Assembly (NCBI GenBank): GCA_951799425.1
Contig: OX637391.1
Location: forward strand, 28,143,701 to 28,207,700
Source of the DNA: Ilex aquifolium
Taxonomy: Eukaryota > Streptophyta > Magnoliopsida > Aquifoliales > Aquifoliaceae
Direction of reading: 5' to 3'
Length of the DNA stretch: 64,000 nt
The number at the start of each line of letters is the position of its first letter. Within the stretch, counting starts at the first letter, position 1. Below the pieces are notes generated by a model. The model ran no database searches. It saw nothing but the letters and a program-made list of their open reading frames with translations, and was not told the DNA's origin. This document shows, piece by piece, positions 59,343 to 64,000 of this stretch. The translations under genes and the position numbers were made by a program.

Positions 59343-60263
59343 TTACATATATATAATAGCCCTACTGGTATCCCCTTGTTCTCCCGTAGGCAAATTAACA
59401 TATACCGTAAGTTCTATTTCCTCGAAACCCAATCCAAATTTCACAGCATATGCAGTACGTACAAAAGAATGAGTCGCATAGGAATCCAATAACATTCGGG
59501 CCCAAGAATCGTAGAAAAGAACGATACCTTCCACGATGGCGTTGGAGGCATTTTCCTCCGGTTGAGTTATAGCAAAAACCCTTCCTTGATTGGCGCCGCC
59601 GGGGGCATGAGCTTGTAACGGTCTCTGTGGTGGTAATGGCTGTCGTAGCGGTGGCCTGTTTGCATTCACTCGCCCCGTTGCTTGGTTGGTCTTGGTGGAA
59701 AGCAATGGACAATTATCTTTGAAGTGCCCAACACCTCCACAGGCAAAGCATCGGCGTGCATCTGTGCCTACTCTCTCTGGTACGCTTCCCGCTCCTTGAG
59801 CTATCTGAGGTCTCTGCTGTGTTGGCCTTTGTAGAGGTGGCTTGTTTGTTGGTACTTGCTCGGTTGCTTGCTTGGTCCTTGGGGGGAACGAGGGGCATCT
59901 ACGTTTGAAGTGCCCATACTCTCCGCATGCAAAGCATTGGCGCGGGTCAGTGCTTGTTCTAGTCTGAGTCACTTCATCTTCTCGAACTATCTGAGGTCTT
60001 TGTCCAATCACGTCCACGTCCACGTACACGTCCACGTTCAAGTTCACGTCCTTGTTCACGTCCACCGACACGTACACGTCCACGTCCTCATTCTCGTCCA
60101 CGAACACGTACTTGTATTCTCGAATTCAGAGTGTGACCCTCTTCTCGCGAATGGAAGGCCTCAAATCATGTTCAAAGCGTTTAACCCTCTTTGCATCAGG
60201 GGTCACAAACTCGATTGCGTAGCAAGACAATTCATCGAATTCGAACAAATAATTAACCCCTAA
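59343..60263 (-). pseudogene. Gag fragment spanning units 5 and 6
   Basis: Same as the unit 3 gag fragment. Confidence 0.9.
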
Positions 60264-60418
60264 CCTAAATAAACAACAAATCTTACCTATTTGATAAACA
60301 CATAACCACAAACAAATTCAAGCCTAAGGTTTCTTCAACCTAGTCCTACCTTTCTAGTGGTAATCCATACCCTACAGCTCCCATGTAAGACCTAAAGCCT
60401 AGGCTCTGATACCAAATC

Positions 60419-62649
60419 TGTAACGCCCCAAATACCACCCTGGACGACATTACATACTAAAACCATATACATCATGAGAGCACTAATATCATCCATAAAT
60501 AAATTACACTTCATTCATCATCCATAAAATATTTACATCATTATCCAAAAGAATATGTCATCTTTGGCCTTTACATTTCAAAAATTAATCCAAGTTGCAC
60601 AGCGGAATAAACAAAAGGAACTAGACTACACAATGTTCCAAAAGAATGTCCTAGTCTAGTACAAAAGGAAAAGAGGTCGCTCTAAGCGTCCACCTCGGGA
60701 TCCACACTCCCGTCTAGCGGAATCTCCCAAGTAGCGGGCTCCTCGACCCCTACGTCCTCCTCTTGTAGGAAATCTGAAAAATGTTAGCAGCAGGGGATGA
60801 GCACGAAGCTCTGTAGCAAAATCTTCCCAAACTCAAACAAGGTTTAGAAAAGCATATAAAACGGTTGGTCTCATTTTCACAAATAGCATATATAACATTT
60901 GAAGTAAAACCAGGACATTTGAATAGATCTCAAGTTTAAGGAACAATAGTAATTGAATGAATAAGTGAAACCAGTATACAGTTAACAAACTATATCCAAA
61001 TATAACCCATTCTACCATAAACCGTTTCCAACAAGTTCTCTCGGAATCCCATACTTCCGGAAACTCTTGTCGAAACCATTTCCGGTACAATGCACGATAA
61101 CCCACAATGTATATCCGACACTACCCACGTTACTATTCCGTCATCATTAGTGCTAGGAAATGTTCGTACCCACACGGCGTACAAAGACGTCTACCCACAC
61201 TATGTGGTAGGAAAAGTTCATACCCGCGTGGCATACAAAGCCGTCTACCCACTACATGACACCCGGTCAATAGTAAACCATGTTAGCATCGTACAACTAC
61301 GCAAGAGATACTATACCGACAAACACCTCACCTTCCCAACAATTACACAATTCCCCTAATTTACACGCCATATCCAAGAAAAATCCCCAATTCTCATAAG
61401 TTGTGGTACAAGAGTAATACAATAAAATGTACAAGAGATCATCATAAATAGCATTTTGTTGTTCACTATGAAACACTAACGTTTTGAAATCGAGAACATA
61501 GGAGGAATCAAAAGAAAAACCCCTTTCTCTTGAAACCTAGGGTTTTAAGATGAGAAAAAGGATTTAATGGTTATTCCACCATATATTTGTTTAAAACTTG
61601 ATAATCATTGCAAGGATGTCAAGAATCAAGTAAATACTAGCAAGTATATACGGTTTTGAAACAAAAGAGTACATATAATTTAACCCTAACATCAATGTAA
61701 GAGAATAGGAAGAAATCCCCTACCTCAACCAAGTATCTCTAGCAACCCAAGCTTTAATGACTCCCCTTTTCCCTTTTTTTTTCTTGTTCCCTTGCTACTT
61801 TCTCTTTCGGTTCTAAGAGGTTTGAGTGAAAGTGAAGTGAAATTATAGTAGAGGGAATGGGTGGAGAAGTGGGTTCTTGAAAAACTAGGGTTTGATTTTG
61901 TTCAAGGTGTAAATCTCTCTTGATTTTATGTTTTTCTCTTCCTCTCTTCCTCTCTAATGGTTTCTAGGGTTTCAATTGGTGTAATGAGGCTTAGAGAGGT
62001 GTAAGGATGTATTTATAGTCAAAGAAATGGAGAAAGAACCGAAGCCGGGTCGGGCTAGGCTTTGCCGGGCGTACCGGTACGCGTACCGGTACGGTTGAGC
62101 TACTGGAGTTCGGCGTACCGGTACGCGTACCGGTACGGTTCGACTGCCAGATTTTTGCTCCAACTTCCAGTGCAGTTTTGACCCATTTAGAGGTCGAATT
62201 GGAAAATTTTCATGAGATACACTTTTGTAGCCCTAGATGTCTACTATCTACTGTAAAAATTTCAGACCAATTGGACTTAAGGATAAAAAGTTATGGCCGA
62301 AATACTAAGCAGTGTCCAAAATCTTAAATTCCCAAATTTTCTCTACAATGTGTTTTAACTCCAAAATACTTCCTAACTTCGAATACACCTCATATTACCT
62401 CTCCCAAGGTTTCTCGACCTTCCGGACTCAATGGAAACCTTATTTTGACCTAAAAACCTTTAGAAACTTGTCTATTCATCCTTTCCAAGTTTAAACATCT
62501 TCGACACGTAACTTCCCAATCAAATTGTCTCCATAGCATTTATTCCTACGGTTTATTCTTATGTCACTACATATATCTACATCTTTACTAATATTATTTA
62601 CTATATATATATCTCTATAAATATATAAAAGAAAATTCAGGGTGTTACA
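60419..62649 (-). repeat. Unit 6 LTR
   Basis: 2231 bp; PBS at 60402-60414 intact. Confidence 0.93.
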
Positions 62650-62690
62650 ATCCACCTCCCTTAAAGAAAGTTTCGTCCTCGAAACTTACC

Positions 62691-63216
62691 TCAAGTAGCG
62701 AACAAATATGGATACTTCTCCCGCATTTCTTGCTCCGGTTCCCATGTAGCTTCTTCCACTCCATGGTGTTGCCACAATACTTTTACTAATTTGATGACTT
62801 TGTTGCGAAGCACCTTCTCCTTGGCGTCGAGAATCCTCACCGGTTGTTCTTCATAGGTTGCTCCGTCTTGAATTTCAATATCTTCCAAATCTACGACCGG
62901 CGTTGTATCCGATTGACACTTCCTCAGCATCGACACGTGAAACACATCTTGCACCCCGGATAGTTGACCTGGTAACCACAACTGATACGCCGCCTTGCCC
63001 ACGACTTTAATCACTTCAAATGGCCCAGTAAATCGTGGCGCTAACTTGCCCTTCTTGCCGAATCGAAACACTCCCTTCTTGTGTGACACCTTGGAAAACA
63101 TGTAATCTCCCACTTTTAATTACAAGGATCTTCGTCTGTGGTCCGCGTAGCTCTTCTGTCTACTTCGCGCCGTGCGTAGCCTCTCTCGGATGAGTTGAAT
63201 CTTCTCCGTAGTTTTC
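62691..63216 (-). pseudogene. Unit 6 Pol C-terminus with chromodomain
   Basis: Copy of 37071-37596. Confidence 0.9.
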
Positions 63217-63414
63217 CCATTGTAGTCCTTACTCCGTTAGTTCGCTGCGCACTCTGATATAAATTACAATCTACCAAAGGTTACAGTTGAAACCTAACCC
63301 GACTTGTCCTCCCATTTTAGCTTCCAAATCCATATACATTTTTCCAACGAATTTATTTAAGAAAAATTAACATACTATCATCGAAAATACCATTTTATTG
63401 GTCAATACCAATCG

Positions 63415-64000
63415 TTAGAATTTTGAATTAAGGAACAAATAAATAATCAAGCTTTGGAATCAAGAACAAATTACTATCAAGTTTAGAAATCAAGAACAAA
63501 AGAACAAGCAAGGTTTGAAATTAATAACAAACGAATATCAAGTTTTTGGAATCCATAGTAAAGGAACAATCAAATCTTGAATTCCATAACAAACCCATAT
63601 CAAGCTTTGGAATCCAAATAAGAAACAATCAAAGCTTGAAATCAAGAACAAAGTAACATTCGAATCTTGGAGTTTATAATCAGGAACTAATAAGTCTCAA
63701 GTTTCGAACTCAAAAACGAAGAGTAATCAAGTATTGAAATCAAGAGCAATTGATTGTCAAGTCTTGAAATCAAGAACCAATGAATATCAAGTATTGAATA
63801 TCAAGAATAAATGAATCACAAGGTTTAGAATCAATAACAGATGAATATTAAATTTGGCTATCAAGAGCAAATGAATATTAAGCTTGAAAATCAAGAATAA
63901 AGGCGTATCAAGCTTGAAAGTAATGAACAAAGGAGAAATTAAGATTTAACGGAACAATCATGTATGGAAGTCAATAACAAACAAATGGATCATCAAATTT
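63415..64000. repeat. Unit 6 30-bp minisatellite, cut by window edge
   Basis: Copy of 37795-38380. Confidence 0.88.

Larger units (their letters stand above)
54516..59639 (-). repeat. Array unit 5
   Basis: Private A at 57175 in the LTR's CATAACTTTT segment. It otherwise matches unit 6 at the sites compared. Confidence 0.93.
34019..64000 (-). repeat. Tandem array of a 5124-bp reduced chromovirus unit (about 5.85 units)
   Basis: The same sequence recurs every 5124 bp (first interval 5125, one extra T in a poly-T run). Read on the minus strand, one unit is LTR, PBS, partial gag/protease, AT-rich minisatellite region, integrase C-terminus with chromodomain, PPT, next LTR. LTRs are shared between neighbouring interiors. 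RT, RNase H and the integrase core are deleted in every unit. Only about nine variable positions were found by eye, so identity is above 99.9%. The array runs off the right edge of the window. Confidence 0.95.
59640..64000 (-). repeat. Array unit 6, cut by window edge
   Basis: 4361 bp of the unit are visible, ending inside the 30-bp minisatellite. Confidence 0.93.

Noticed and set aside
34019..64000. rDNA or classical centromeric satellite array
   Set aside because: No rRNA similarity; the unit is 5.1 kb and consists of LTR-retrotransposon parts.

Overview
This is a plant nuclear window, almost certainly angiosperm heterochromatin, and I found no host gene in it. It is nested, decayed LTR retrotransposons on both strands. 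The evidence is chromodomain Ty3/gypsy polyproteins, an Athila-type Pol, a Ty1/copia RT-RNase H, primer-binding sites complementary to plant initiator-Met and Asp tRNAs, 1.3-2.5 kb LTRs with TG...CA ends, and several exact 5-bp target-site duplications (TSDs).

Layout. 1-3458: integrase/chromodomain end, polypurine tract and 3' LTR of a chromovirus whose left part is outside the window. 3459-9182: a broken Athila-like gag-protease-RT-RNase H-integrase, split by a solo LTR (5969-8368, TSD ACCCA). 9183-15875: a minus-strand copia element (3' LTR, RNase H, RT), itself split by a 4.2-kb minus-strand non-autonomous element (11052-15294, TSD TTTAC) that has a tRNA-Asp PBS and a CCHC gag-like ORF (TR-GAG/LARD-like). 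15876-23730: relatives of that element in roughly mirror-image order (leader segment, ORF C-terminus and LTR on +; ORF N-terminus, solo LTR with TSD CTTAC and leader segment on -), closing with an inverted copia LTR fragment. 23731-26081: AT-rich DNA whose left edge looks like a Helitron 3' end. 26082-34010: a Tekay/Del-like chromovirus with a complete 5' LTR, tRNA-Met PBS and one continuous gag-pol frame broken by three nonsense codons; its 3' LTR is cut off after about 0.7 kb.

34019-64000: a head-to-tail array with a 5124-bp period, nearly six units. Each unit is one LTR plus a reduced minus-strand chromovirus interior: PBS, partial gag with two zinc knuckles, a damaged protease motif, a 30-bp minisatellite of about 0.75 kb, then the integrase C-terminus and chromodomain. 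RT, RNase H and the integrase core are absent. Each LTR is at once the 3' LTR of one interior and the 5' LTR of the next. Units differ at only a handful of sites, but those differences are shared by subsets of units, so the array looks real, young and itself the product of stepwise duplication. It joins the truncated 3' LTR through a 13-bp templated repeat.

The least explained signal is a family of short CCGG-centred palindromes (GTACCGGTAC, CCTACCGGTAGG, CCTTCCGGAAGG) clustered inside LTRs of unrelated families. One 22-bp perfect palindrome is identical in the chromovirus array LTRs and in a TR-GAG-type solo LTR. A second shared segment, beginning CATAACTTTT, lies beside these clusters in opposite orientations in the two families.
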